Shown in pieces: positions 37,695 through 45,848 of a stretch of DNA of 64,000 bases. A program made the translations under genes and the position numbers. Below the pieces are notes generated by a model. The model did not search any database. It was not told the DNA's origin and saw only the letters and a list, made by a program, of their open reading frames with translations. This DNA is from Homoserinimonas aerilata (GTDB taxonomy: Bacteria > Actinomycetota > Actinomycetes > Actinomycetales > Microbacteriaceae): the NCBI RefSeq assembly GCF_006716125.1, contig NZ_VFOM01000001.1:744001-808000 (forward strand), given 5' to 3'. How positions within the stretch are numbered: the stretch's first letter is position 1; each line of letters begins with the position of its first letter.

Positions 37695-37700
37695 ACTCTA
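37695..37700 (-). promoter_or_regulatory. Leaderless -10 of the fadD-glpK operon
   Basis: TAGAGT on the minus strand, 6 nt before GTG 37688. Confidence 0.55.
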
Positions 37701-37714
37701 ACGGCGGGATCGGC

Positions 37715-38011
37715 TCAGCCGAGAAGGCCGAGCAGCCCGCCAGCGGTCGCCGCAAGCGACAGCATGAACCCGGCGAGTGACAGCCCGGCGCCTCGGCGAC
37801 CGTTCCGCACGATCTCCCCACGAGCAGTGACCGCCGCGGCGAGCCCCGCCATGCCGAGGAGTACCGGGACGAGAGCGAGCGGGATCAGCAGCGTGCCGAT
37901 CGCTCCGAGTGTGACGGCCCCAATGGCGCTGCCGGGCATGGCCTCTGTCGCGGGAGCCATGACGGGAGGTCCTTGCACCGGGTGCTCTCCATGTTCGGTG
38001 CGTTCGTCCAT
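37715..38011 (-). CDS. Small membrane protein (DUF4190-like)
   Basis: 98 residues. A polar, proline-containing N-terminus is followed by two hydrophobic segments (about 30-58 and 74-97) with a charged loop (ARGEIVRNGRRGAGLS) between. The pattern of two helices flanking GRRGAGLSLAG resembles DUF4190. The ATG 38011 is 7 nt after TAGGGT and was preferred over an upstream start. Confidence 0.75.
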   Translation of the reverse strand: MDERTEHGEHPVQGPPVMAPATEAMPGSAIGAVTLGAIGTLLIPLALVPVLLGMAGLAAAVTARGEIVRNGRRGAGLSLAGFMLSLAATAGGLLGLLG

Positions 38012-38018
38012 GCCGACG

Positions 38019-38024
38019 ACCCTA
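38019..38024 (-). promoter_or_regulatory. Leaderless -10 of the DUF4190-like gene
   Basis: TAGGGT on the minus strand, 7 nt before ATG 38011. Confidence 0.4.
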
Positions 38025-38068
38025 CGGGCATCCGGATGCCCCATCAAGGACATTTGGGGAACTGCGGG

Positions 38069-39169
38069 CTACAGGATGCGGCGCAGCAGGGCGAGGCGGC
38101 TGGCCGTGCGTGCCACGTCGATGGGCAGCCCGTCGAGCCCGAGCCCGAGCTCCTCGCGATCGGCGGCGGCGCCGCGCGCGGTGGGCGCCCGCCCGCCCTC
38201 GAGCACCTGCTCTGGGCTGAGGTGGCTGATGAACGTCGTCTCGACGCCGCGGTCGTTGAGCACATCGATGAGGTTGAGGAAGCGCTGCCTGGCCTGCGGT
38301 GTGCAGTCGGTGAGGCGTGGCACGGCCTCGACGACCCAGCGGCGCCACTGCTCCGCCCACGCGAGGTAGTCGCCCGCAGTCGTGGGCGACTCGCACAGCT
38401 CAGAGAAGGTGAACCACAGCTCGTCGCGGTCTGCGCGGCTGGCGATGAAGGTGTGCCCGCCGGAGTGTAGCTGCGTGCTCTCCTCCGGCTCGGGGCGCGG
38501 CTTCAGGCCGGGAACCTGCCAGCTGCCGCGGGCGAAGCCGCTGCGCACCTCGTCGGGCTGCTCCATGCGGCGGTAGTCGGTGTCGCCGCCGAGCGGCACC
38601 ACCGTGAACACGTCCTCGATGAGCGCTGTGCCGCGGGCGAAGAGGTGGTGGTACATGGGGTCGGGCAGCAGGGCTGCGGGTGCATAGTTGGAGGTTGCGA
38701 GCAGGGGGACGCCCCGGTCGGCGAGTTCTTTGAGCATCCGCAGGGCGAGTGTCGCGTCGCCGGCATCGTGCAGGTGGAATTCGTCGAAGAAGAGCAGTTC
38801 GACCCCGTCGAGCAGCTCGTCGATGGCGGTGTCGATCGCGCCGGGCGGCGGTGGTCCGTCGCCCCGGTAGAGGTCGCGCTGAAGCTGGCGGTAGAAGGAG
38901 TGGAAGTGGAGGCGCCGCTTGGGTTCGACCGCGATCGCGGCGAAGAATGCATCCGCAAGCCAGGTCTTGCCGCGGCCGACGGTTCCCCACAGGTACAGGC
39001 CGCTCGGCTGCCGCTCGCTGTCGCCCGCGTGACGCAGCACCGTGGCGCCGAACTGTGCGAGCGCATCAACGGCGGCCAACTGCTCGACGTCGAGGGTGAG
39101 CCCTGAATCTGTCGCGGTGGTGAGCATGGATTCGCGGATGCTCGAGGCGGTGCGGCGGGCGGAGGTCAC
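38069..39169 (-). CDS. zapE: ZapE (AFG1-like) ATPase
   Basis: 366 residues. Walker A in LWGTVGRGKTWLADAFF, Walker B in VELLFFDEFHLHD, and sensor-like LLATSNYAP. The family (AFG1/ZapE) is a P-loop ATPase that binds FtsZ in gamma-proteobacteria and is linked to protein turnover in mitochondria. Its actinobacterial role is untested. GTG start 39169 lies 7 nt after TAGCGT. Confidence 0.93.
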   Translation of the reverse strand: MTSARRTASSIRESMLTTATDSGLTLDVEQLAAVDALAQFGATVLRHAGDSERQPSGLYLWGTVGRGKTWLADAFFAAIAVEPKRRLHFHSFYRQLQRDLYRGDGPPPPGAIDTAIDELLDGVELLFFDEFHLHDAGDATLALRMLKELADRGVPLLATSNYAPAALLPDPMYHHLFARGTALIEDVFTVVPLGGDTDYRRMEQPDEVRSGFARGSWQVPGLKPRPEPEESTQLHSGGHTFIASRADRDELWFTFSELCESPTTAGDYLAWAEQWRRWVVEAVPRLTDCTPQARQRFLNLIDVLNDRGVETTFISHLSPEQVLEGGRAPTARGAAADREELGLGLDGLPIDVARTASRLALLRRIL

Positions 39170-39232
39170 CTTCTCAACGCTAGCGTGCCGATGGCATCCG
39201 GTTTCACACGCTCCCAGCCGTCTGGAGGCCTC

Positions 39233-39502
39233 TCAACTGTTGCGAAGTTCGTCGATCAGCTTCGACTTCTTCCATTTCGAGTAGCCGTGCAGGCCGATGT
39301 CCTTCGCTTTCTCCCGCAGCCGTGGAACTGTCCAGTCGTCGTACGAACCTGCCTCGCCGCCGCGGCGGCCGACGGCGGATGCTCCCTCCTTCGCGGCTGC
39401 GTTCGAGATTCGGGCTGCCTTCTGCTTGCTCATTCCGTCGTCGCGGAGCTCTTCGTACATCTCCGGCTTCTTCAGGTGGGAGTCCTTCGATCTGGGCGTC
39501 AT
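39233..39502 (-). CDS. Small DUF7218-like/Rho-N-type protein
   Basis: 89 residues from ATG 39502. The N-terminus (SHLKKPEMYEELRDDGMSK then KAARISNAA) resembles ChaB/DUF7218 proteins; the C-terminus (WTVPRLREKAKDIGLHGYSK then SKLIDELRN) is a SAP/Rho-N-like helix-extension-helix that often binds nucleic acid. The purine-rich GGAAAGGA 5' of the ATG serves as Shine-Dalgarno. Related proteins are common, small and uncharacterised in actinobacteria, often with stress genes. A perfect 15-bp inverted repeat lies upstream. Confidence 0.85.
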   Translation of the reverse strand: MTPRSKDSHLKKPEMYEELRDDGMSKQKAARISNAAAKEGASAVGRRGGEAGSYDDWTVPRLREKAKDIGLHGYSKWKKSKLIDELRNS

Positions 39503-39522
39503 GGCGATGTCCTTTCCGCCCG

Positions 39523-39599
39523 TCACGGTACCCCTGATATGGGCACCGGCCTGTCAGCGTTCTCCCTGTTGTCATGTACCCCGTTCAGGGGTACCGTGA
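39523..39599. promoter_or_regulatory. Perfect 15-bp inverted repeat with nested GTACCCC dyad
   Basis: TCACGGTACCCCTGA (39523-39537) and its exact reverse complement (39585-39599) are 47 bp apart. A third half-site gives GTACCCC-N5-GGGGTAC at 39576-39594. This fills the divergent region between the DUF7218-like gene and the small gene at 39710; it is a strong candidate for a regulator or stress-sigma control region. Confidence 0.65.
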
Positions 39600-39709
39600 G
39601 CCTTAGGCGAACCGGACCGGATCGGGTCAGGACGCCGGGGAAGGGCGCCGCACAGGGGCACACGGTCCCACCGCGTACGGCGCTCTCGGGTGAGATAGGG
39701 AGTGTTGCT

Positions 39710-39922
39710 ATGACTTCTGTTGTCGACATGGGCACGACGCACTCTGCGGTCGCTCTCGCCTGGACGGAGATGGCATCCGGGGTGTGGCTGGCACGGCGTG
39801 AACAGGACTTCGCCGGCCTCGTGGAGAAACTGTGGGGTGCTGGCTACCGCGTGACGGATTGTCACGGGCAGGTCGTCGGCGAATACGCAAGCTTCGAGAG
39901 CGCCTGCGGCAAGCTCGGCTGA
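39710..39922 (+). CDS. Small hypothetical protein
   Basis: 70 residues: a Thr/Ala-rich N-terminus, WTEMASGVWLARREQDFAG, and a C-terminal GYRVTDCHGQVVGEYASFES. No signal peptide or membrane helix. GATAGGGAG acts as Shine-Dalgarno before the ATG. The family is not recognised. Position across the inverted repeat from the DUF7218-like gene suggests shared, perhaps stress-type, control. Confidence 0.65.
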   Translation: MTSVVDMGTTHSAVALAWTEMASGVWLARREQDFAGLVEKLWGAGYRVTDCHGQVVGEYASFESACGKLG

Positions 39923-39944
39923 GCCGGGAGCCGGATACCGACCC

Positions 39945-42470
39945 TCATCCTTCGGCTTCGACGTCGACGGGGTCCTTGTCGGGTCGCCAGCCGCGCCAAC
40001 TCGGCTGGCGAAGTCGTCTCGTCGGGGTCCACTCGGCGAACTCGACCTCGCCGACGAGCGAGGGTGTCACCCAATGGGCGTCGCGGGCGTCGGATGCCGG
40101 TACGTCGTTGAGCGCCGGCGTCTTGCGTTCGATTCGGCGCAGCCGCACGAGCGTCTCGTCGAGCTGTTTTTCGCTGAAGCCGGTGCCCACACGGCCGACG
40201 TAGCGCAGGCTCTCTCCGTCGGGCACCCCCAGCAGGAGGGAACCGATCCTTCCCGATCGTGAACCAGCTCCGGGCAGCCAACCGACGACGATGACCTCCT
40301 GGCTGCGGTGGTGCTTCAGTTTCACCCAGCCGCTCGATCGCCGCCCGGGCTGATAGCGTCCGTCTCGGCGTTTGGCCATGACACCCTCGAGGCCGAGTTC
40401 GAGGCTGCTCGCCATCGCCGTGTCGAGGTCCCCCGGGAACGCGGGCGGTACCGCGATCGGCCCCTTCTCTCGTACGAGGTTCTCGAGGATCTCGCGACGG
40501 TGGTCGTAGTCGTTCTTCATGACGCTCTCGCCGGCGACCTGTAGAACGTCGAACGCCATGAACTGTACGGGGGCGGATGTCATCGCCTTCTCGACATCCG
40601 CCTTACGCGTGAGCTTCATGCGGGTCTGCAGCAGGCCGAAGTCGGGGCGTCCGCGGCGGTTCAGGGCGACGATCTCGCCGTCGATGATCGCATCAGCGTC
40701 GACGGCGGATGTGAGGACGGCGAGCTCGGGGTAGCTCACCGTGAGGTCGTTGCCGTTGCGGCTGATCAGCCGCGCGACATTCCCCTCGACGACGGCGATG
40801 GCACGGATGCCGTCCCACTTCATCTCGAACGCCCACTCCTCGGCATCCGCTTCGCGAATGCGTATGAGATCGCCGGGTCCTCCCAGGGTAGCGAGCATGG
40901 CTGCGGGGGACCTCCACGAACCCTTCGCATGGGGTTTGGTCTTCTTCGCCGGTGTCTTCTTGCCGGTGGTTTCGGCGTCTGTGCCGTTTTCTGCGGGCTG
41001 TGCCTTCATGAGGTGGATGAGCCAGTTGTTCGCGGCTCGGCCGTCGCCGCCGGTATGGATGAGCGCGTATCGGTTCGTGCCGTGCTTCTCACCGTGGAGG
41101 GTCGCGATGATTTCTTCGTCGTCGCGCCATTTCTCGAGCTCGTAGCTTCCGGCGTCCCAGATGGTCACATCACCCGCACCGTATTCGCCTTCGGGAATGC
41201 TGCCCTCGAACGCGCCGTACTCGAGCGGATGGTCCTCGGTCTGCACCGCAAGATGGTTCGATTTCGTATCGGTTGGAACGCCCGTGGGGAGGGCCCAGCT
41301 CACGAGGACGCCCTCGTGCTCGAGCCTGAAGTCCCAGTGCAACCGGCTCGCATGGTGCTCCTGGATCACGAACGTGGGATCCGCCGAAAACGCAGGAGAA
41401 TTGCCCGATTTCGCGCGTTTCGTGCCCTTTGCGGCCGTTTCACCCATCGGTTCCTTCGTTTTCGACGCGTCGCGCTTGCTGCGATAGATGGCCAGGCGGC
41501 GCTCCGTCTCTTCGGTCGCGTCGAAGCCGTCCATCCGCTCGCTCGTCGGCTCGAGCGACTGCAGATGGCCGGCCGTGAGCCCTGCGAGGGGGTCTCCGCG
41601 CCGTTTCACTCGCGCGAGCACCTCGGTGTAGTCGAGCTGCCGAAGGTCGGCGGATGCCAGTTCCCGCCAGGTGCGCGGCGCTGCCACCATGGGATGCAGC
41701 CGTCCTCGCAGCGAGTACGGCGCGACTGTTGTCTTCGAGGCGCTGTTCTGGCTCCAGTCGACGAGCACACGTCCCGTCCGCAGGGATTTCTTCATGTCGC
41801 TGACGACGAGGTCGGGATGGTCGGCCTCGAGGGCGCGCGCGAGTTCGTGGGCGACCGCGCTGACGTCATCCGATGTCTGCTTGCCGTCGAGGGCGGCATA
41901 CAGGTGGATTCCCTTGCTGCCGCTCGTCACCGGCAGCGGATCGAGTCCCATGCCCTGGAGGATGCTTCGGGCCAGGCGTGCCACCTCCGCGCACTCCTGC
42001 AGTCCGACGCCGTCGCCCGGGTCGAGGTCGAGCACGAGCCTGTCGGGGTTCTTCTGCACGCCGGTTCGGCCGAACTGCCACTGCGGCACATGGATCTCGA
42101 GCGCCGAGATCTGGCCCAGCCACGTGAGCGTCGCCAGATCGTTCACGAGTGGATAGGAGTTGACATGGTCCTTGTGCTGGATGTCGCGACGCTTCACCCA
42201 CTTCGGCGTCGACTCGTCGAGATTCTTCTGGAAGAACAGTTGCCCGGGTTTCTCTGCCGTGCCGACTCCGTTCACCCAGCGCTTGCGCGTCGCCGGTCGG
42301 TTCGCCATGTGGGGGATCATCACATCAGCTATCCGGGCGAGATAGTCGAGCACGTCGGCCTTGGTCGTACCGGTCTCGGGGTAGATGACCTTGTCGAGGT
42401 GTGTGAGCTTCAGCCTGTGACCGTCGATCGTGACCGTCTGGCTGCCGTCGGCCCGCTGTGCTGTCGCCAT
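39945..42470 (-). CDS. ligD: Non-homologous end-joining DNA ligase LigD (Pol-PE-Lig)
   Basis: 841 residues. Order of domains: primase/polymerase (about 1-300, LDKVIYPETGTTKADVLDYL, catalytic LVLDLDPGDG), 3' phosphoesterase (about 365-480, QEHHASRLHWDFRLEHEG), and ATP-dependent ligase (from about 540, adenylated Lys near 550 in FEMKWDGIRAIA, and SSGWVKLKHHR), ending in the OB fold. This matches mycobacterial LigD order. The ATG lies 6 nt after CAGTAT. With ku on the other side of a broken membrane gene it forms the bacterial end-joining pair. Confidence 0.96.
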   Translation of the reverse strand: MATAQRADGSQTVTIDGHRLKLTHLDKVIYPETGTTKADVLDYLARIADVMIPHMANRPATRKRWVNGVGTAEKPGQLFFQKNLDESTPKWVKRRDIQHKDHVNSYPLVNDLATLTWLGQISALEIHVPQWQFGRTGVQKNPDRLVLDLDPGDGVGLQECAEVARLARSILQGMGLDPLPVTSGSKGIHLYAALDGKQTSDDVSAVAHELARALEADHPDLVVSDMKKSLRTGRVLVDWSQNSASKTTVAPYSLRGRLHPMVAAPRTWRELASADLRQLDYTEVLARVKRRGDPLAGLTAGHLQSLEPTSERMDGFDATEETERRLAIYRSKRDASKTKEPMGETAAKGTKRAKSGNSPAFSADPTFVIQEHHASRLHWDFRLEHEGVLVSWALPTGVPTDTKSNHLAVQTEDHPLEYGAFEGSIPEGEYGAGDVTIWDAGSYELEKWRDDEEIIATLHGEKHGTNRYALIHTGGDGRAANNWLIHLMKAQPAENGTDAETTGKKTPAKKTKPHAKGSWRSPAAMLATLGGPGDLIRIREADAEEWAFEMKWDGIRAIAVVEGNVARLISRNGNDLTVSYPELAVLTSAVDADAIIDGEIVALNRRGRPDFGLLQTRMKLTRKADVEKAMTSAPVQFMAFDVLQVAGESVMKNDYDHRREILENLVREKGPIAVPPAFPGDLDTAMASSLELGLEGVMAKRRDGRYQPGRRSSGWVKLKHHRSQEVIVVGWLPGAGSRSGRIGSLLLGVPDGESLRYVGRVGTGFSEKQLDETLVRLRRIERKTPALNDVPASDARDAHWVTPSLVGEVEFAEWTPTRRLRQPSWRGWRPDKDPVDVEAEG

Positions 42471-42476
42471 GCCCCC

Positions 42477-42482
42477 ATACTG
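42477..42482 (-). promoter_or_regulatory. Leaderless -10 of ligD
   Basis: CAGTAT on the minus strand, 6 nt before ATG 42470. Confidence 0.4.
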
Positions 42483-42526
42483 CGCCGCCTTCTTGCGCTT
42501 CGGAGGGATTCACATCACAAGCGGAG

Positions 42527-43247
42527 TTATGCGAGCATGGCGGCGTCGTAGAGCGCGTATGCGCTGAGGAGTGAAAGCGCGACGATCGCGGCCGTACCGA
42601 GCGACAGCATCCGTGACATCCATCCGCGCCCGATGAGCGCGGCGATCAGCAGCCCGAGGGTCAACTCCAGCCACCATTGCGGCCCCGACACGTCGACGAC
42701 GGCAATGCCGTACAGGCCCTCTCCGGTGATGACGCCACCGAGCACCCCGGCTGCGAATGTGCGGTACTGCCACCGATCGGAGTCGACGACGGATGCGGCG
42801 AGGCCGAACAGCGCGCCGGCCACGACCCCGACGACGAGGTAGAGGGTGACCTCTCTCGGCGACGCGGCATCGAGGGCACCGAACGTCCCGGTCATCCCCA
42901 GCAGCGACGCCATCCCCGTGACGTTCGGTGACCTCTCTCGGCGACGCGGCATCGAGGGCACCGAACGTCCCGGTCATCCCCAGCAGCGACGCCATCCCCG
43001 TGACGAGTGCGAGCAGGCCATGCGCCCGCTGCAGTAGCACGGCGGCTGCGGCGACGAGTCCCCAGAGCGCGCTCGTGTTGGCGAGCGTGTTCCACGGTTG
43101 TGGCAGCGCACCGTGCAACCACCAGGCCGCCGCGCCGAGCAGCGCACCGCCGAACAGCCCGATGGCGACCGTGCCAGCCGGGGTGTGTGGCCGATCGGTG
43201 ACGAAGAATCCGCGCCGCTGTCGTGCCGTGCTGCTCTCATGGCTCAT
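42527..43247 (-). pseudogene. Membrane protein gene broken by an 82-bp tandem duplication (DUF6518-like)
   Basis: The N-terminal half reads from ATG 43247 (MSHESSTARQRRGFFVT, first hydrophobic helices), and the C-terminal half, ending at 42527, is in another frame. The switch occurs where a 79-bp block is repeated (42845-42923 and 42927-43005, offset 82 bp, a non-multiple of three). Removing one copy restores a 212-residue polytopic protein with about six helices, in the style of actinobacterial DUF6518 proteins. Both copies are identical, so the event is recent, or a sequencing/assembly artefact. The ATG follows a TACCGT hexamer by 5 nt. Confidence 0.8.
42845..43005. repeat. 79-bp tandem direct repeat (82-bp period)
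   Basis: Copies 42845-42923 and 42927-43005 are identical with a 3-bp spacer (ttc). It shifts the frame of the host gene by one. Confidence 0.9.
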
Positions 43248-43316
43248 ACGCCACGGTAACGTGTCGCCCCACCTCCACGTTCTCTCCGAAAGCTGCTCAT
43301 GCGGATGATTCGGGCC

Positions 43317-43322
43317 CAGAAT
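43317..43322 (+). promoter_or_regulatory. Leaderless -10 of ku
   Basis: CAGAAT, 7 nt before ATG 43330; it argues for the second of two ATG codons. Confidence 0.4.
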
Positions 43323-43329
43323 GGCTGCC

Positions 43330-44196
43330 ATGAGAGCCATCTGGAAGGGTGCCATCGCGTTCGGCCTTGTCAACGTTCCGGTCAAGGTCTACAGCGCGAC
43401 CGAAGACCACGACATCTCGCTGCACCAGGTGCACGACAAGGATGGCGGGCGCATCCGCTATCAACGCCGCTGTGAGATCTGTGGCAAGGCGATCGACTAT
43501 GACGACATCGACAAGGCCTATGACGATGGCGAGCGGACCGTGGTGCTCACGGAAGACGATCTGAGCTCGCTGCCGGAGGAGAAGAGCCGTGAGATTGACG
43601 TGGTCGAGTTCGTACCGTCAGACCAACTCGACCCGATCATGTTCGAGCGCAGCTACTTTCTCGAACCGGACTCGAAGTCGACGAAGGCGTATGTGCTGCT
43701 GCGTCGCACCCTCGAGAAGACCGATCGCACGGCGATAGTGCATTTCGCGTTGCGTCAGAAGACGCGCCTCGGCGCGCTGAGGGTGCGTGGTGATGTGCTG
43801 ATGCTGCAGTCGCTGCTCTGGGACGACGAGGTACGGGATGCGGCGTTCCCCTCCCTCGACGAGCGCGTGCGGATATCGGCGAAGGAGCTCGAGATGTCTG
43901 CCGAACTCGTCGAGTCGTTCGAGAACGACTTCGATCCGAGCCGTTTCAGCGACGACTATCAGGAGCAGCTTCGCGAGTTGATCGAGGCGAAGCTGAAGAA
44001 GGGCGAGGCCCTCGACACGGATGCGACGTTCGGGGAAGAGGGCGAGGACGACACCGATGGAGAGGTACTCGACCTCATGGAAGCCCTGCGGAGGAGCGTC
44101 GAGAAGAGCCGCGGCAAGAAGGCACCGGCCGCGAAGACACGCAAGAAGCCTGCCACCAGCGGCAGTTCGAAGGGCACACGCAAGAAATCGGCGTGA
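43330..44196 (+). CDS. ku: Non-homologous end-joining protein Ku
   Basis: 288 residues. The N-terminus MRAIWKGAIAFGLVNVPVKVY is the usual Ku start; an ATG three codons upstream is less likely and overlaps the -10 hexamer. The central beta-barrel core runs to about residue 235, with CEICGKAIDYDDI and VHFALRQKTRLGALRV. The tail is Lys/Arg-rich (KKAPAAKTRKKPA), as in other actinobacterial Ku with DNA-binding extensions. Homodimeric Ku binds DNA ends and recruits LigD, encoded 0.9 kb away on the opposite strand. Confidence 0.96.
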   Translation: MRAIWKGAIAFGLVNVPVKVYSATEDHDISLHQVHDKDGGRIRYQRRCEICGKAIDYDDIDKAYDDGERTVVLTEDDLSSLPEEKSREIDVVEFVPSDQLDPIMFERSYFLEPDSKSTKAYVLLRRTLEKTDRTAIVHFALRQKTRLGALRVRGDVLMLQSLLWDDEVRDAAFPSLDERVRISAKELEMSAELVESFENDFDPSRFSDDYQEQLRELIEAKLKKGEALDTDATFGEEGEDDTDGEVLDLMEALRRSVEKSRGKKAPAAKTRKKPATSGSSKGTRKKSA

Positions 44197-44243
44197 CACG
44201 GCGCGCCGCGAGCAGGCCGCTGGAGTTGTCGAGCGTGGCTTCC

Positions 44244-44249
44244 TAGAGT
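44244..44249 (+). promoter_or_regulatory. Leaderless -10 of the CDF transporter
   Basis: TAGAGT, 7 nt before ATG 44257. Confidence 0.45.
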
Positions 44250-44256
44250 TGGGGTG

Positions 44257-45195
44257 ATGGCAACCCACGATCATGCGCACGGCCCCTCGCGCGGGCACGA
44301 CCACGTCGGAACGGCGAATCGCCGCCGACTGGTGATCGCGATCGCCATAATCGGCACGGTCTTCGTCGTGCAGGCCGTCGGCGCCATCCTTTCTGGTTCC
44401 CTCGCGCTGCTCGCCGATGCCGGGCACATGCTCTCGGATGTTGCGGCGCTCGTCATCGCCCTCGTCGCAACCGTCATCGCCGCACGGCCGCCCAGCGACC
44501 GGCAGACGTTCGGTCACCGGCGGGTGGAGGTGTTCGCGGCATTCATCAACGCGGCGATCCTCGTCGGGGTCGTCGTGTACGTCGTCGTGGAGGCCTTCTC
44601 GCGCCTGCTCCAGCCGGGCGAACAGCATGTTGAAGGACTGCTGATGCTCGTCGTCGCCGTGATCGGAGCGCTCGCGAACCTCGCCGCGCTGCTGGTGCTG
44701 CGCGGCGGGGCGAACTCCACGATCAACATGCGCGGCGCCTACCTCGAGGTGCTGGGCGACCTCTTCGGCTCAGTCGCCGTCATCATCGCGGCCATCGTGA
44801 TCATGACCACGGGCTTCCTTGCAGCGGATGCGATCGCCTCGCTGGCCATCGCCATCCTGATCCTGCCGCGCGCGTACAGCCTGCTCCGCGAGGTGGTGCT
44901 GGTGCTCAGCCAGGCGACGCCGCGCGGAACCGATGTGGCGCTCATCCGGGAGCATGTGCTGTCGCGGCCCGGCGTCGTCGACGTGCACGACGTGCACGTC
45001 TGGATGCTGACACCGGGGCAGAACGTGTTCTCGGCGCATGTCGTGGTGGAGGCATCCGTCTTCGCGAAGGGGGAGACCGGCGCGCTGCTCGACGCGCTCG
45101 GCGAATGCCTCAGCGAACATTTCGACGTGGAGCATTCGACGTTCCAGCTGGAACCGGCCGAGCATGCGGCGCACGAGCCGCTGCAGCACCCATAG
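44257..45195 (+). CDS. Cation diffusion facilitator (CzcD/ZitB-type) metal exporter
   Basis: 312 residues. A His-rich N-terminus (THDHAHGPSRGHDH) precedes six transmembrane helices containing LLADAGHMLSDVAALVIAL (the metal-site HxxxD) and LGDLFGSVAVIIAAIV. The cytoplasmic C-terminal domain starts near 205 and has VVDVHDVHVWMLTPGQ. It exports Zn2+ or related divalent cations by proton antiport. The start at 44257 follows TAGAGT by 7 nt. A perfect terminator hairpin follows downstream. Confidence 0.94.
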   Translation: MATHDHAHGPSRGHDHVGTANRRRLVIAIAIIGTVFVVQAVGAILSGSLALLADAGHMLSDVAALVIALVATVIAARPPSDRQTFGHRRVEVFAAFINAAILVGVVVYVVVEAFSRLLQPGEQHVEGLLMLVVAVIGALANLAALLVLRGGANSTINMRGAYLEVLGDLFGSVAVIIAAIVIMTTGFLAADAIASLAIAILILPRAYSLLREVVLVLSQATPRGTDVALIREHVLSRPGVVDVHDVHVWMLTPGQNVFSAHVVVEASVFAKGETGALLDALGECLSEHFDVEHSTFQLEPAEHAAHEPLQHP

Positions 45196-45197
45196 CC

Positions 45198-45245
45198 GCC
45201 GTCGGCGAATGTCGCCGTCTGCGAATGTCGCCGTCTGCAAATGTG
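45198..45245. repeat. Three tandem 16-bp repeats after the CDF gene
   Basis: GCCGTCGGCGAATGTC, GCCGTCTGCGAATGTC and GCCGTCTGCAAATGTG, immediately after the stop codon and before the terminator hairpin. Confidence 0.75.
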
Positions 45246-45246
45246 A

Positions 45247-45276
45247 AAGGGCCCCCGCCAATCGGCGGGGGCCCTT
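45247..45276. terminator. Bidirectional terminator hairpin
   Basis: Perfect 13-bp stem AAGGGCCCCCGCC/GGCGGGGGCCCTT with loop AATC between the convergent CDF and yceI genes. A short T-run follows on the minus strand. Confidence 0.85.
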
Positions 45277-45290
45277 GTCTTCAGGGGGGA

Positions 45291-45848
45291 CTACTTCTGC
45301 AGCACGACCTGCAGGTCGAGCGAGATGGTGACGTCGTCGCCGAGGGTCACGCCGCCGGCCTCGAGGGCCGCATTCCAGCTGACGCCGAAGTCGTGGCGGT
45401 TGATCTTGGTGGTGGCGCTTGCGGCCGCCTTGGTCTGGCCGTAGCCGTCGGTGATGACGCCGCCGAACTCGCCCTTGAGGGTGATCGGCTTGGTGACGCC
45501 GCGCAGCGTGAGTTCACCTTCGAGGGTGAAGTCGTCTCCGTTGGCGATGAGCCCGTGCGAGCGGAACGTCGCCGTGGGGAACTCGTCGATCTTGAAGAAG
45601 TCGCCTGTGCGCAGGTGGTTGTCGCGGTCGGCCAGGTTGGTGTTGACGGATGCGAGGTCGATTGTGGCCTCGATCGTGCTGTCGGCCGGGTTCTCAGCGG
45701 TGACGATCGTGGCGTCGACGATGTCGAAGGTGCCACGGACCTTGCTGATCATGAGGTGCTTGACGCTGAACGACACCGTGGAGTGCGCCGGGTCGAGCTT
45801 CCAGGTGCCGGCGATGTACTGGGGGTGGGTTTCAGTGGTGATGGTCAT
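45291..45848 (-). CDS. YceI-family protein
   Basis: 185 residues. It has the lipocalin-like YceI barrel: WKLDPAHSTVSFSVKHLMIS at the start, FRSHGLIANGDDFTLEGELT, and FGVSWNAALEAGGVTLGDDV at the end. No signal peptide is visible, unlike E. coli YceI, so it would be cytosolic. Family members bind isoprenoid or fatty-acid-like ligands and are often stress-induced. The longer upstream frame crosses a low-complexity region and was rejected. Confidence 0.92.
   Translation of the reverse strand: MTITTETHPQYIAGTWKLDPAHSTVSFSVKHLMISKVRGTFDIVDATIVTAENPADSTIEATIDLASVNTNLADRDNHLRTGDFFKIDEFPTATFRSHGLIANGDDFTLEGELTLRGVTKPITLKGEFGGVITDGYGQTKAAASATTKINRHDFGVSWNAALEAGGVTLGDDVTISLDLQVVLQK

Noticed and set aside
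42510..43385. 291-codon frame running through the tandem duplication
   Set aside because: Its C-terminal half after the duplication is Arg-rich out-of-frame sequence; the hydrophobic continuation is in the other frame, so the gene is treated as frameshifted.
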